Assembly (NCBI GenBank): GCA_907163345.1
Contig: CAJQUN010000043.1
Span: 1,240,001-1,304,000, forward strand
Origin: Haberlea rhodopensis
Taxonomy: Eukaryota > Streptophyta > Magnoliopsida > Lamiales > Gesneriaceae
DNA length: 64,000 nt
Reading direction: 5' to 3'
In this document: one piece after another, positions 46,786-59,000 of the stretch
How positions within the stretch are numbered: position 1 is the first letter of the stretch
Layout: each line of letters opens with the position of its first letter
Translations under genes and position numbers: made by a program
The notes under the pieces: model-generated
Seen by the model: only the letters and a program-made list of their open reading frames with translations
What the model was told of the DNA's origin: nothing
Databases searched by the model: none

Positions 46786-46968
46786 ATGTCTGAAATCACT
46801 TCATTTTCCTCCCAAAAAAATCGTCCAACACTTGCTGAGCAAGATAGGAAGGAGTTCAACCATTTTTGTTGCTTTGAAGCCTTCCAAAAATCGGAGCAAA
46901 AAGGGGTGAGAAACCATGTTCTGGTTTTGAATTTAAGTTGTTTAAGTTCATGCTTTTTGTTGGTGTAA
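46786..46968 (+). CDS. Possible upstream ORF in the LTR leader (60 codons)
   Basis: Begins ACCATGTC, a fair plant initiation context, shortly after the likely transcript start, and encodes MSEITSFSSQKNRPTLAEQD and on to SSCFLLV. It is unchanged in all three LTRs (53889-54071, 60992-61174), but so is much of the surrounding LTR. No family recognised. It could be translated as an upstream ORF that limits gag initiation, or be chance. Confidence 0.3.
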   Translation: MSEITSFSSQKNRPTLAEQDRKEFNHFCCFEAFQKSEQKGVRNHVLVLNLSCLSSCFLLV

Positions 46969-47557
46969 AAATGACATGTTAGATTTGGTTTCTTAAAACC
47001 TTCGATTTAAATGCTTATATAGTGTTGTTGTGGAACTTCCAGTATTTTTCCTTGAGCATGTTACATGTTTTATGTGGAAGATTTAAGCATGTAAAGTTTA
47101 GTGTTCGAAAATCTGGGTAATGTGTGTGCCCTGTTTTTCTGGAAAATATGGGATGGGAGTGAAATTGTGAAGGTGATATCATGCATGTTAGCTAGGTTTT
47201 TGGTAAACCTTTGGGTTGAATACATACATGGTAGTTTTGTGAAGCCCTTGGCATTTTTATTCGAGCAAAATTCATGACTTATGTGGTATATTTCATTGCT
47301 TGAAAGTGGGTACTCGAAAATCTGGGCAGGAAGACAATGCCCTGTTTTTCAGAAAAGTTGATTGAGTACTGATGTTAATGGGCAATTTTAATGCATATGA
47401 GTTTGTGTTTGGGATATATATTTTATATGAATACACTCAGGGTAGTGTATTGTAACTTCTAGCATGTTGAGTTTGGCATGTGGTATGTCTTACATGTTAG
47501 ATAAAGAGGCATAAATATCGGTGTTAGAGAATTCTGGAAATCTGGCTGAAACACAGC

Positions 47558-47664
47558 GACCGATCGATCGGTGACGAACACCGATCGATCGGCAAAAGCC
47601 GTAGCATTTTTGCATAATTCAAACAGTTCACCGATCGATCGGTGATGAGGGCCGATCGATCGGT
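47558..47664. repeat. GATCGATCG palindrome array, B LTR 1
   Basis: Four units, ACCGATCGATCGGT type with two CCGATCGATCGG variants. Identical arrays start at 54661 and 61764. Confidence 0.92.
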
Positions 47665-47815
47665 AGTGCCTTTTTTAAAAAATGTGGGATTTGTTTAAAT
47701 TTGATATTGGATTGTAATGAGACATCTAATATTGTGTTGTACACTTGTGTAGAGCCTTCACAGACAGCTACACAGCGCAGGGGATAGAGTCCCACAACAC
47801 ACTACATTTTAGAAA

Positions 47816-47836
47816 GGTACGTAAGCGATGTACGGG
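47816..47836 (+). promoter_or_regulatory. GTACGT hairpin / putative 5' splice donor, B LTR 1
   Basis: AAAG|GTACGTAAGCGATGTACG. LTRs 2 and 3 (54919-54939, 62022-62042) have ACGTAC in the right arm and so a perfect 6-bp stem; LTR 1 has ATGTAC, a change that RNA could still pair as G-U. Confidence 0.55.
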
Positions 47837-48717
47837 CATCCCAACGGTAACATGTATTTTATGTTTGTCTATTCGACACATGGTAAATGCAATGTGATGC
47901 ATTAAGAGTATGATACATGTTATTATGCATTGTTGTTGCATATTATGCATTGTTGTTGCATATTGTGATGTGGAATAAAGAGGTGTATTCCACGAGTCAG
48001 GGGTGATCACAGTGAAGGTTTTAATGCTTACGCTTGACCGCTAAAAATGTAGAGCGGGAGGGGGGAGGCTCGCTTGCACATGGAGGCGGGGTATACCATA
48101 CTAAGCGAGGATGAGATACCGCTAGTATGAAGAAGCGAGGATGAGATACCGCTTGTTTTGAGATTGTAAAGCGAAGAAGCATTAAAATAACTGATGATGA
48201 CTGACTCAAGAAAAGAGATGATATGTCATGACATTTATTTGTGAAGCCATATATTCATATAGTGTTTTGATTATGAATTGTGGTACAGGGACAACCATTA
48301 GGCGTTGTAAATGCGATGGAAATACAGGAAGTGTTTTGTATTATGATTATGTATTTACGCCTTACATTCATATTATGTTGAATATGAATTATGTTATGCT
48401 CATGTGTTGGGGGTTGTCTTTGTAGGTGCTTTTGATGAGGAGAACCAGGGTCGGGGTTGAAAAGCTGAGCTGTAAGGAGTACTACAGGATTAGCATGTTA
48501 GAGAAATTTTGTGTAGCTTCTACATGTGGTAGAGTAAGACTATAGTGTAGTACCTTTTGTAGGAATTTGTGAAATTCATTTTTGAAACTTTTGGTACTGT
48601 AATCTCTTAAGCTCAGGTTAATCAACACGATATATTACTCTGATTCATTCATATGAATGTTTAGTTCTCTTAATAGCACCTATTAGTATGTTTGAGATAA
48701 CGGGATCTCACATTTAG

Positions 48718-48729
48718 TGGTATCAGAGC
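48718..48729 (+). promoter_or_regulatory. B primer binding site, unit 1
   Basis: TGGTATCAGAGC, five bases after LTR 1; complementary to the initiator-Met tRNA 3' end. Confidence 0.93.
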
Positions 48730-48930
48730 AGTGGTTAGATAACCAGGGAAGAGTGAAGGGTAGCCTTTAGAGACAAGTTGGTTAGGTATTCATTGTTGGG
48801 CATGTTATGCATGTGATGCATATTTTTGTATAAGTGTTATACTAACATGCTTTGAATATGATACTCTTGTTATCTAACGGCTTATACTATGAACTGCTTT
48901 TGGTATTGTTGTTAACTCTTGTGTTGCAAC

Positions 48931-51900
48931 ATGGCGGCTATTAACCCGGAGAACCTCAATGAAGAGGTATGGGATATGGGCAGTATGAATGCTAGTGTTG
49001 CTCAGACAAATCTGTTACCGCCACCTGCCGTGGGCGTGGAGCCCAGTGCACAGACGTTATTACCAGGGGAGCTCAGTCTGACACAGTTTCTGAACTTCCG
49101 TCCACCCATGTTTGAGGGGACCGAGTCTGGAGAAGGGGCCGAAGAGTGGCTGGAACGGATAGAACAGATACTGGTGACTGCGCCTTGTGCACGGACCGCA
49201 TGGTTACGACTAGCAGAGTTTCAAATGGCGAAAAAGCCTTCTATGTGGTGGAAGACCACTGTGATGAAGCTGAGGGCTCAGGGTATGGTAGTAGACTGGA
49301 CTGTATTCAGGACCCGGTTTCTTAACCGGTATTTTTCTGTAGCTGCCAGACAAGTAAAGGAGGACGAGTTCACTAATTTGAAGCAGGCAGCATGTCAGTT
49401 TCAGACTTTGCTTTGCAGTATTCCTCACTGTTGAGGTATGTCCCCCATATCACTGTGAGCAGCCATGCAAAGATGAGGCATTTCCTGAAGGGACTGAGAC
49501 CAGAACTATTTGATCGGGTTGTCTCCAACAACCCCAGCTCTTTTGATGACGCCCTGACACGGGCAGAGTTGGCAGAGATTGCAGTGGGCGCGTACAAGGA
49601 TGTTGTACCCCCTTTCGTACCACCACAGAGGCATGTTACTGGTAGTTTGAAACCACGAGGGGGTCAGTTCAAGGCTCGTGGAGCCTCATCATCTTCCAGA
49701 TTTAGTGGGAAGAAATCTCAGGGTCAGAAGCAAAGCAATCGAGGACCTACACAGGGGAGTAAGGCAGGAGGGGACAGGTGTGACCGTTGTGGAGGGTTTC
49801 ACTTGTCACGTGACTGCCGAGGCTGTTATGTTTGTGGCAAGGTGGGCCACTTAGCTCGGAACTGCCCCAATCGGGCAAGTCAGGCAGACTCAGGGCTGAA
49901 TAGGCCAAGATTTGACGCTAGGACGGCACCACCGAGACAGCAGTTTGCGCCTCGACCGCAGGGAGGTCAGGCGGCGGGACCGCCGCAAGGTCAGGTGTAT
50001 GCACTGACTAGGGAGCAGGCTGAGGCAGCCCCGGAGGAGGTCATTGCTGGTACGTGTCATTTATTTACGTACCCTGCATTTATTTTGATAGATACAGGTG
50101 CTTCTCATTCTTTTGTATCTGTTGCTTTTGTGGAGAGACACCGCTTGTGCTCGTCTCTGTTACCCACGCCTCTCATGGTCTCGACACCCACGGGAAAGCA
50201 TGTGATTTCGGACCGACTGTTATCTGATTGCCTCATTTATTTTGAGGGCAATGATCTGAGGGCCGATCTGATTCAGTTAGAGGTGGCAGATTTTGACTGC
50301 ATTATCGGCATTGATGTGTTGAACAGATACCGAGCTGTGGTAGATTGCCGACAGAGGATGGTACGTTTTCTATCTGATCAGGGGTTAAAGTGGACCTTTT
50401 ATGGGGATGGCTCTCGTCCAAGGATTTCAGTGATCTCAGCGGTTAAGATGTCGCGGTTATTGGAACGCAGGCACACGGGCTACCTTATTTATGCCATGGA
50501 TGCATCGGACGAAAAGGAAGTGAGAGCCGAGGACATTCCAGTTGTGGCGGAATTCATTGATGTCTTCCCAGATGAGATTCCAGGGTTTCCGCCTGTCAGG
50601 GATGTTGAGTTCACCATTGAGCTGCTGCCGGGGACTTCTGCTATTTCTCGTGCCCCATACAGATGGCACCGGCAGAGCTGAGAGAGCTGAAGGTACAATT
50701 ACATGAGCTCCTTGACAAGGGATACATTCGTCCTAGTGTATCGCCTTGGGATGCACCAGTCTTGTTCGTGAAAAAGAAGGATGGTTCAATGCGTCTGTGC
50801 ATTGACTACAGGCATCTGAACAAGGCCACAGTGAAGAACAGGTATCCACTTCCGAGGATTGATGATCTGTTCGATCAGCTTCAGGGTACAGAGGTTTACT
50901 CAAAGATAGATTTGAGGTCAGTCTATCACCAGGTGCGGGTTAGAGCTGACGATGTCCAAAAGACGGCTTTTAGAACTCGGTATGGGCACTACGAGTTCTT
51001 AGTGATGCCATTCGGAGTGACAAATGCACCTGCAGTTTTTATGAGCCTGATGAACAGAGTATTTCAGGAGTACCTCGATCAGTTTGTGATCGTATTCATT
51101 GATGACATCCTTGTCTATTCAAGGAGTGAGGAGGATCATGCCGATCATCTGAGGATAGTGCTCCAGATCCTCAGAGATCATCAGTTGTACGCCAAACTCA
51201 GCAAGTGTGAGTTTTGGCTGAGCCGTGTATCATTTTTGGGCCATATCATATCACGAGAGGGGATATCAGTAGACCCGAGGAAGATAGAGGCAGTTATGGA
51301 TTGGTCTGCCCCTACTTCAGTCAGTGAAATTCGAAGTTTTCTTGGTCTGGCTGGCTATTACCGACGTTTCGTCGAGGGTTTCTCAAAGATCGCCAAGCCA
51401 CTTACGCAGCTGACTCAGAAGGGAGTTCCATTCCTTTGGTCAGAGGCTTGTGAGCAGAGCTTCCAGAAGTTGAAACACAGATTGACTTCAGCGCCAGTTT
51501 TGGTGATTCCCAGGGAGAACAAAGGGTTCGTTCTCTACACCGACGCATCGCTTCAGGGTTTAGGATGCGTGCTGATGCAGGATAAGCACGTTGTGGCTTA
51601 TGCTTCGAGACAGTTGAAGCCACATGAGACGAGGTATCCAGTCCATGATCTGGAGCTAGCAGCTATAGTGTTCGCCTTGAAGATAAGGCGACACTACTTA
51701 TACGGTACCTCATTCACCATCTTTACTGATCACAAGAGCCTGAAGTTCTTGTTTACACAGGCCGAGCTGAACATGAGGCAGAGGAGATGGATGGATTTGC
51801 TGAAGGATTATGATTGTGAAATCCTATACCATCCCGGGAAAGCAAATTTGACAGCTGACGCTTTGAGTCGGAAGGTGAGGAGCACAGCAGAGGATGCCAT

Positions 51901-53434
51901 GTGCTTATCAGCTATGTTGGGCTCCTACTGTCGGTTGGGGTTTGATTATGATGTATCTACTTCACCAGTACAGGTATTGACCTTGCTAGCTGAGCCTGTT
52001 ATTTATGATCACATCAGGAAGGCTCAGGGGACTGACGCAGAGGTTCAGAGATGGATGTTAGTGGTTCATTCAGGTCAGCCATCGAGATTCAGAGTGGCTG
52101 AGGATGGTTCTCTGAGACTTGGCGACAAATGGGTGGTTCCAGATACGTCCGAGTTGCGACGGGGTATATTACAGCGAGCTCATTGCAGCAGGATGAGTGT
52201 CCACCCGGGCGGGAAGAAGATGTATAAGGATCTAGGCAGCCAGTTCTGGTGGAGGCGTATGAAACAAGATGTCACCTCATTCGTCAAAAGATGTTTGATC
52301 TGTCAGCAGGTGAAGGCTGAGAGGCAGAGGCCTGGAGGTGAACTAAGGAGTTTGGAGATACCCGAGTGGAAGTGGCAGCACGTGTCTATGGATTTCGTGA
52401 CCCACTTACCGAGGACTGTTTCGGGTTTTGATGCTATATGGGTAGTCGTCGACAGATTGACTAAGAGTGCTCATTTCATTCCCTACTGTATGACCTTCAT
52501 GTACTTGAGGATGGCACATTTATATGTCAGAGATGGGGTGAGACTGCATGGGATCCCTGTTTCGATTGTGTCTAATCGAGATCCGCGATTTACATCTCAC
52601 TTTTGGGAGGGTCTTCAGTCAGCTCTTGGTACATAGTTGAGGTTGAGCACAGCCTATCATCCCCAGATGGACGGACAGACCGAGCGTACGATACAGACGC
52701 TCGAAGATATGTTGAGGGCTTGTGTGCTGGAGTTCGATACTTCTTGGCAGGACTCAGTAGCCTTGGTGGAATTTTCTTACAATAACAGTTACCAGGCTAG
52801 CATACAGATGGCTCCATTTGAAGCCCTATATGGCAGACGTTGCAGGTCTCCTTTGTGTTGGGATGATGTAGACCGTAAATCGGTCGGAGGGCCAGAGTTG
52901 GTCCGGGATATGGAAGAAAAGGTAAAGGTTATCAGGAGAAAGATGAAGGCAGCCCAGGACAGACAGGCAGCGTATGCCAATCAGCGGCGAAGATCGTTGG
53001 AGTTTCAGTTGGGCGACAGAGTCTTTCTGAAGATCTCACCTTTCAGGGGTGTGGTACGGTTTGGTATGCGGGGGAAGTTATCCCCAAGATATGTGGGGCC
53101 GTATGAGATCTTACAGCGTGTGGGTACTCTGGCGTACCGTTTGGCTTTACCGCCCTCTCTGTCTGGCATTCACGATGTATTTCATGTGTCTATGTTGCGG
53201 AAGTACGAGCCAGATCCTTCTCATGTGTTGCAGCCTTCTGAGGTTCAGATTGAGTCCGATGTTTCCTATGTGGAGCGACCTATCAGGATTTTGGATAGGG
53301 CGGATCGCAGACTGAGAAACAAAGTTATTCCTATGGTCAAAGTTCAATGGGATCGTAGGGGTGTCGAGGAGGCCACGTGGGAGACAGAGAGACACATGGT
53401 GCAGCACTATCCAGAACTATTTTCTGGTATGTGA
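48931..53434 (+). pseudogene. gag-pol: Element B gag-pol, unit 1 (damaged)
   Basis: Starts with ATG at 48931 (MAAINPENLN). It carries gag, an intact CCHC knuckle CYVCGKVGHLARNC, protease IDTGASHSF, RT FIDDILVYS, RNase H YTDASLQG, integrase, and a complete chromodomain-like end ILDRADRRLRNK...VKVQWDRRGVEEATW. Breaks: one-base deletion near 49387 in gag, one-base deletion near 50661 between protease and RT, Gly-to-Val in RT near 50922 (SVYHQ for SGYHQ), integrase SNRDPRF where the catalytic Asp is Asn (near 52572), and TAG at 52634-52636 before the catalytic Glu. The 265-codon frame after the stop is otherwise open. The AG before the ATG is lost (TTGCAACATGG). Confidence 0.93.
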
Positions 53435-53469
53435 GTTATGTTTTAATTATATTGGGTAAGTGCATGCTG

Positions 53470-53504
53470 ATTTCGAGGACGAAATCTTATAAGTAGGGGA
53501 GTAT
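53470..53504 (+). promoter_or_regulatory. B polypurine tract with hairpin, unit 1
   Basis: GATTTCGAGGACGAAATC hairpin, then AAGTAGGGGAGTAT against LTR 2. Identical in unit 2 at 60573-60607. Confidence 0.88.
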
Positions 53505-55816
53505 TGTGATATCCCCGTAATGATTAGGTGTTATTTAAACATTAATCATTGTTGTGAAAATTATGGTATTAATTCCTTGTGTTGAATTAATAATATTGGG
53601 AAATGCGTGTGAGGGTGGATGTGTTATATGTTGGGATTTTGGGGTTGTGGCATAATTATTGGGGTGTGTGTTATTTGTTTTGGTAAAGCATGTTTAAATG
53701 GGAGTTGAAGTATTTTATTGAGAAAATACTATAAATATCATGTGAGGATATTTTAATACTACGTGCTAAATACCGGGACCAAAACATAACACATCACATA
53801 ACCCACCACCCAACCACCCCCCTTGACCCATACCCTGCTGCCAGCTGCTCACCCATACCCCTTGTCCCATCTCCCACCCAACCTTACCATGTCTGAAATC
53901 ACTTCATTTTCCTCCCAAAAAAATCGTCCAACACTTGCTGAGCAAGATAGGAAGGAGTTCAACCATTTTTGTTGCTTTGAAGCCTTCCAAAAATCGGAGC
54001 AAAAAGGGGTGAGAAACCATGTTCTGGTTTTGAATTTAAGTTGTTTAAGTTCATGCTTTTTGTTGGTGTAAAAATGACATGTTAGATTTGGTTTCTTAAA
54101 ACCTTCGATTTAAATGCTTATATAGTGTTGTTGTGGAACTTCCAGTATTTTTCCTTGAGCATGTTACATGTTTTATGTGGAAGATTTAAGCATGTAAAGT
54201 TTAGTGTTCGAAAATCTGGGTAATGTGTGTGCCTTGTTTTTCTGGAAAATATGGGATGGGAGTGAAATTGTGAAGGTGATATCATGCATGTTAGCTAGGT
54301 TTTTGGTAAACCTTTGGGTTGAATACATACATGGTAGTTTTGTGAAGCCCTTGGCATTTTTATTCGAGCAAAATTCATGACTTATGTGGTATATTTCATT
54401 GCTTGAAAGTGGGTACTCGAAAATCTGGGCAGGAAGACAATGCCCTGTTTTTCAGAAAAGTTGATTGAGTACTGATGTTAATGGGCAATTTTAATGCATA
54501 TGAGTTTGTGTTTGGGATATATATTTTATATGAATACACTCAGGGTAGTGTATTGTAACTTCTAGCATGTTGAGTTTGGCATGTGGTATGTCTTACATGT
54601 TAGATAAAGAGGCATAAATATCGGTGTTAGAGAATTCTGGAAATCTGGCTGAAACACAGCGACCGATCGATCGGTGACGAACACCGATCGATCGGCAAAA
54701 GCCGTAGCATTTTTGCATAATTCAAACAGTTCACCGATCGATCGGTGATGAGGGCCGATCGATCGGTAGTGCCTTTTTTAAAAAATGTGGGATTTGTTTA
54801 AATTTGATATTGGATTGTAATGAGACATCTAATATTGTGTTGTACACGGGTGTAGAGCCTTCACAGACAGCTACACAGCGCAGGGGATAGAGTCCCACAA
54901 CACACTAAATTTTAGAAAGGTACGTAAGCGACGTACGGGCATCCCAACGGTAACATGTATTTTATGTTTGTCTATTCGACACATGGTAAATGCAATGTGA
55001 TGCATTAAGAGTATGATACATGTTATTATGCATTGTTGTTGCATATTATGCATTGTTGTTGCATATTGTGATGTGGAATAAAGAGGTGTATTCCACGAGT
55101 CAGGGGTGATCACAGTGAAGGTTTTAATGCTTACGCTTGACCGCTAAAAATGTGGAGCGGGAGGGGGGAGGCTCGCTTGCACATGGAGGCCGGGTATACC
55201 ATACTAAGCGAGGATGAGATACCGCTAGTATGAAGAAGCGAGGATGAGATACCGCTTGTTTTGAGATTGTAAAGCGAAGAAGCATTAAAATAACTGATGA
55301 TGACTGACTCAAGAAAAAGAGATGATATGTCATGACATTTATTTGTGAAGCCATATATTCATATAGTGTTTTGATTATGAATTGTGGTACAGAGACAACC
55401 ATTAGGCGTTGTAAATGCGATGGAAATACAGGAAGTGTTTTGTATTATGATTATGCATTTACGCCTTACATTCATATTATGTTGAATATGAATTATGTTA
55501 TGCTCATGTGTTGGGGGTTGTCTTTGTAGGTGCTTTTGATGAGGAGAACCAGGGTCGGGGTTGAAAAGCTGAGCTGTAAGGAGTGCTACAGGATTAGCAT
55601 GTTAGAGAAATTTTGTGTAGCTTCTACATGTGGTAGAGTAAGACTATAGTGTAGTACCTTTTGTAGGAATTTGTGAAATTCCTTTTTGAAACTTTTGGTA
55701 CTGTAATCTCTTAAGCTCAGGTTAATCAACACGACATATTACTCTGATTCATTCATATGAATGTTTAGTTCTCTTAATAGCACCTATTAGTATGTTTGAG
55801 ATAACGGGATCTCACA
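53505..55816 (+). repeat. Element B LTR 2 (shared middle LTR)
   Basis: 2312 bp. Preceded by the PPT of unit 1 and followed by the PBS of unit 2, so it acts as 3' LTR of one and 5' LTR of the other. No TSD at either edge. TATA 53730-53737, array from 54661, donor hairpin 54919-54939. Confidence 0.95.
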
Positions 55817-56033
55817 TTTAGTGGTATCAGAGCAGTGGTTAGATAACCAGGGAAGAGTGAAGGGTAGCCTTTAGAGACAAGTTGGTTAGGTATTCATTGT
55901 TGGGCATGTTATGCATGTGATGCATATTTTTGTATAAGTGTTATACTAACATGCTTTGAATATGATACTCTTGTTATCTAACGGCTTATACTATGAACTG
56001 CTTTTGGTATTGTTGTTAACTCTTGTGTTGCAG
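54920..56033 (+). other. Putative leader intron of element B, unit 2
   Basis: Inferred. Donor AAAG|GTACGTAAG in LTR 2; acceptor GTTAACTCTTGTGTTGCAG| one base before the former gag start. Length 1114 nt; the same site pair in unit 1 is 47817 to 48929, where the acceptor G has become A. Confidence 0.45.
55822..55833 (+). promoter_or_regulatory. B primer binding site, unit 2
   Basis: TGGTATCAGAGC, five bases after LTR 2. Confidence 0.93.
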
Positions 56034-56034
56034 C

Positions 56035-59000
56035 TTGGCGGCTATTAACCCGGAGAACCTCAATGAAGAGGTAGGGGATATGGGCAGTATGAATGCTAGT
56101 GTTGCTCAGACAAATCCGTTACCGCCACCTGCCGTGGGCGTGGAGCCCAGTGCACAGACGTTATTACCAGGGGAGCTCAGTCTGACACAGTTTCTGAACT
56201 TCCGTCCACCCATGTTTGAGGGGACCGAGTCTGGAGAAGGGGCCGAAGAGTGGCTGGAACGGATAGAACAGATACTGGTGACTGCGCCTTGTGCACGGAC
56301 CGCATGGTTACGACTAGCAGAGTTTCAAATGGCGAAAAAGCCTTCTATGTGGTGGAAGACCACTGTGATGGAGCTGAGGGCTCAGGGTATGGTAGTAGAC
56401 TGGATTGTATTCAGGACCCAGTTTCTTAACCGGTATTTTTCTGCAGCTTCCAGACAAGTAAAGGAGGACGAGTTCACTAATTTGAAGCAGGGCAGCATGT
56501 TAGTTTCAGACTTTGCTTTGCAGTATTCCTCACTGTTGAGGTATGTCCCCCATATCACTGTGAGCAGCCATGCGAAGATGAGGCATTTCCTGAAGGGACT
56601 GAGGCCAGAACTATTTGATCGGGTTGTCTCCAACAACCCCAGCTCTTTTGATGACGCCCTGACACGGCCAGAGTTGGCAGAGATTGAAGTGGGCGCGTAC
56701 AAGGATGTTGTACCCCCTTTCGTACCACCACAGAGGCCTGTTACTGATAGTTTGACACGAGGGGGTCAGTTCAAGGCTCGTGGAGCCTCATCATCTTCCA
56801 GATTTAGTGGGAAGAAATCTCAGGGTCAGAAGCAAAGCAATCGAGGACCTACACAGGGGAGTAAGGCAGGAGGGGACAGGTGTGACCGTTGTGGAGGGTT
56901 TCACTTGTCACGTGACTGCCGAGGCTGTTATGTTTGTGGCAAGGTGGGCCACTTAGCTTGGAACTGCCCCAATCGGGCAAGTCAGGCAGACTCAGGGCCG
57001 AATAGGCCAAGATTTGACGCTAGGACGGCACCACCGAGACAGCAGTTTGCGCCTCGACCGCAGGGAGGTCAGGCGGCGGGACCGCCGCATGGTCAGGTGT
57101 ATGCACTGACTAGGGAGCAGGCTGAGGCATCCCCGGAGGAGGTCATTGTTGGTACGTGTCATTTATTTACGTACCCTGCATTTATTTTGATAGATACAGG
57201 TGCTTCTCATTCTTTTGTATCTGTTGCTTTTGTGGAAAGACACCGCTTGTGCTCGTCTCTGTTACCCACGCCTCTCATGGTCTCGACACCCACGGGAAAG
57301 CATGTGATTTCGGACCGACTGTTATCTGATTGCCTCATTTATTTTGAGGGCAATGATCTGAGGGCCGATCTGATTCAGTTAGAGATGGCAGATTTTGACC
57401 GCATTATCGGCATTGATGTGTTGAACAGATACCTAGCTGTGGTAGATTGCCGACAGAGGATGGTACGTTTTCTATCGGATCAGGGGTTACAGTGGACCTT
57501 TTATGGGGACGGCTCTCGTCCAAGGATTCCAGTGATCTCAGCGGTTAAGATGTCGCGGTTATTGGAACGCAGCCACACGGGCTACCTTATTTATGCCATG
57601 GATGCATCGGACGAAAAGGAAGTGAGAGCCGAGGACATTGCAGTTGTGGCGGAATTCATTGATGTCTTCCCAGATGAGATTCCAGGGTTTCCGCCTTTCA
57701 GGGATGTTGAGTTCGCCATTGAGCTGCTGCCGGGGACTTCTGCTATTTCTCGTGCCCCGTACAGGATGGCACCGGCAGAGCTGAGAGAGCTGAAGGTACA
57801 ATTACATGAGCTCCTTGACAAGGGATACATTTGTCCTAGTGTATCGCCTTGGGATGCACCAGTCTTGTTCGTGAAAAAGAAGGATGGTTCAATGCGTCTG
57901 TGCATTGACTATAGGCATCTGAACAAGGCCACAGTGAAGAACAGGTATCCACTTCCGAGGATTGATGATCTCTTCGATCAGCTTCAGGGTACAGAGGTTT
58001 ACTCAAAGATAGATTTGAGGTCAGGCTATCACCAGGTGCGGGTTAGAGCTGACGATGTCCAAAAGACGGCTTTTAGAACTCGGTATGGGCACTACGAGTT
58101 CTTAGTGATGCCATTCGGAGTGACAAATGCACCTGCAGTTTTTATGAGCCTGATGAACAGAGTATTTCAGGAGTACCTCGATCAGTTTGTGATCGTATTC
58201 ATTGATGACATCCTTGTCTGTTCAAGGAGTGAGGAGGATCATGCCGATCATCTGAGGATAGTGCTCCAGATCCTCAGAGATCATCAGTTGTACGCCAAAC
58301 TCAGCAAGTGTGAGTTTTGGCTGAGCAGTGTATCATTTTTGGGCCATATCATATCACGAGAGGGGATATCAGTAGACCCGAGGAAGATAGAGGCAGTTAT
58401 GGATTGGTCTGCCCCTACTTCAGTCAGTGAAATTCGAAGTTTTCTTGGTCTGGCTAGCTATTACCGACGTTTCGTCGAGGGTTTCTCAAAGATCGCCAAG
58501 CCACTTACGCAGCTGACTCAGAAGGGAGTTCCATTCCTTTGGTCAGAGGCTTGTGAGCAGAGCTTCCAGAAGTTGAAACACAGATTGACTTCAGCGCCAG
58601 TTTTGGTGATTCCCAGGGAGAACAAAGGGTTCGTTCTCTACACCGACGCATCGCTTCAGGGTTTAGGATGCGTGCTGATGCAGGATAAGCACGTTGTGGC
58701 TTATGCTTCGAGACAGTTGAAGCCACATGAGACGAGGTATCCAGTCCATGATCTGGAGCTAGCAGCTATAGTGTTCGCCTTGAAGATAAGGCGACACTAC
58801 TTATACGGTACCTCATTCACCATCTTTACTGATCACAAGAGCCTGAAGTTCTTGTTTACACAGGCCGAGCTGAACATGAGGCAGAGGAGATGGATGGATT
58901 TGCTGAAGGATTATGATTGTGAAATCCTATACCATCCCGGGAAAGCAAATTTGACAGCTGACGCTTTGAGTCGGAAGGTGAGGAGCACAGCAGAGGATGC

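Larger units (their letters stand above)
46402..48712 (+). repeat. Element B LTR 1
   Basis: TGTGATATC...GATCTCACA. TATAAATA 46627-46634; pyrimidine-rich leader with an ORF of 60 codons; three diverged modules of about 200 bp between 46975 and 47540; palindrome array 47558-47664; GTACGT hairpin 47816-47836; AGCG-rich segment 48030-48180; box 48395-48428. Confidence 0.95.

Noticed and set aside
46402..55816. Two independent B insertions side by side
   Set aside because: Only one TSD pair, at the outer ends, and a single shared middle LTR with PPT before it and PBS after it.
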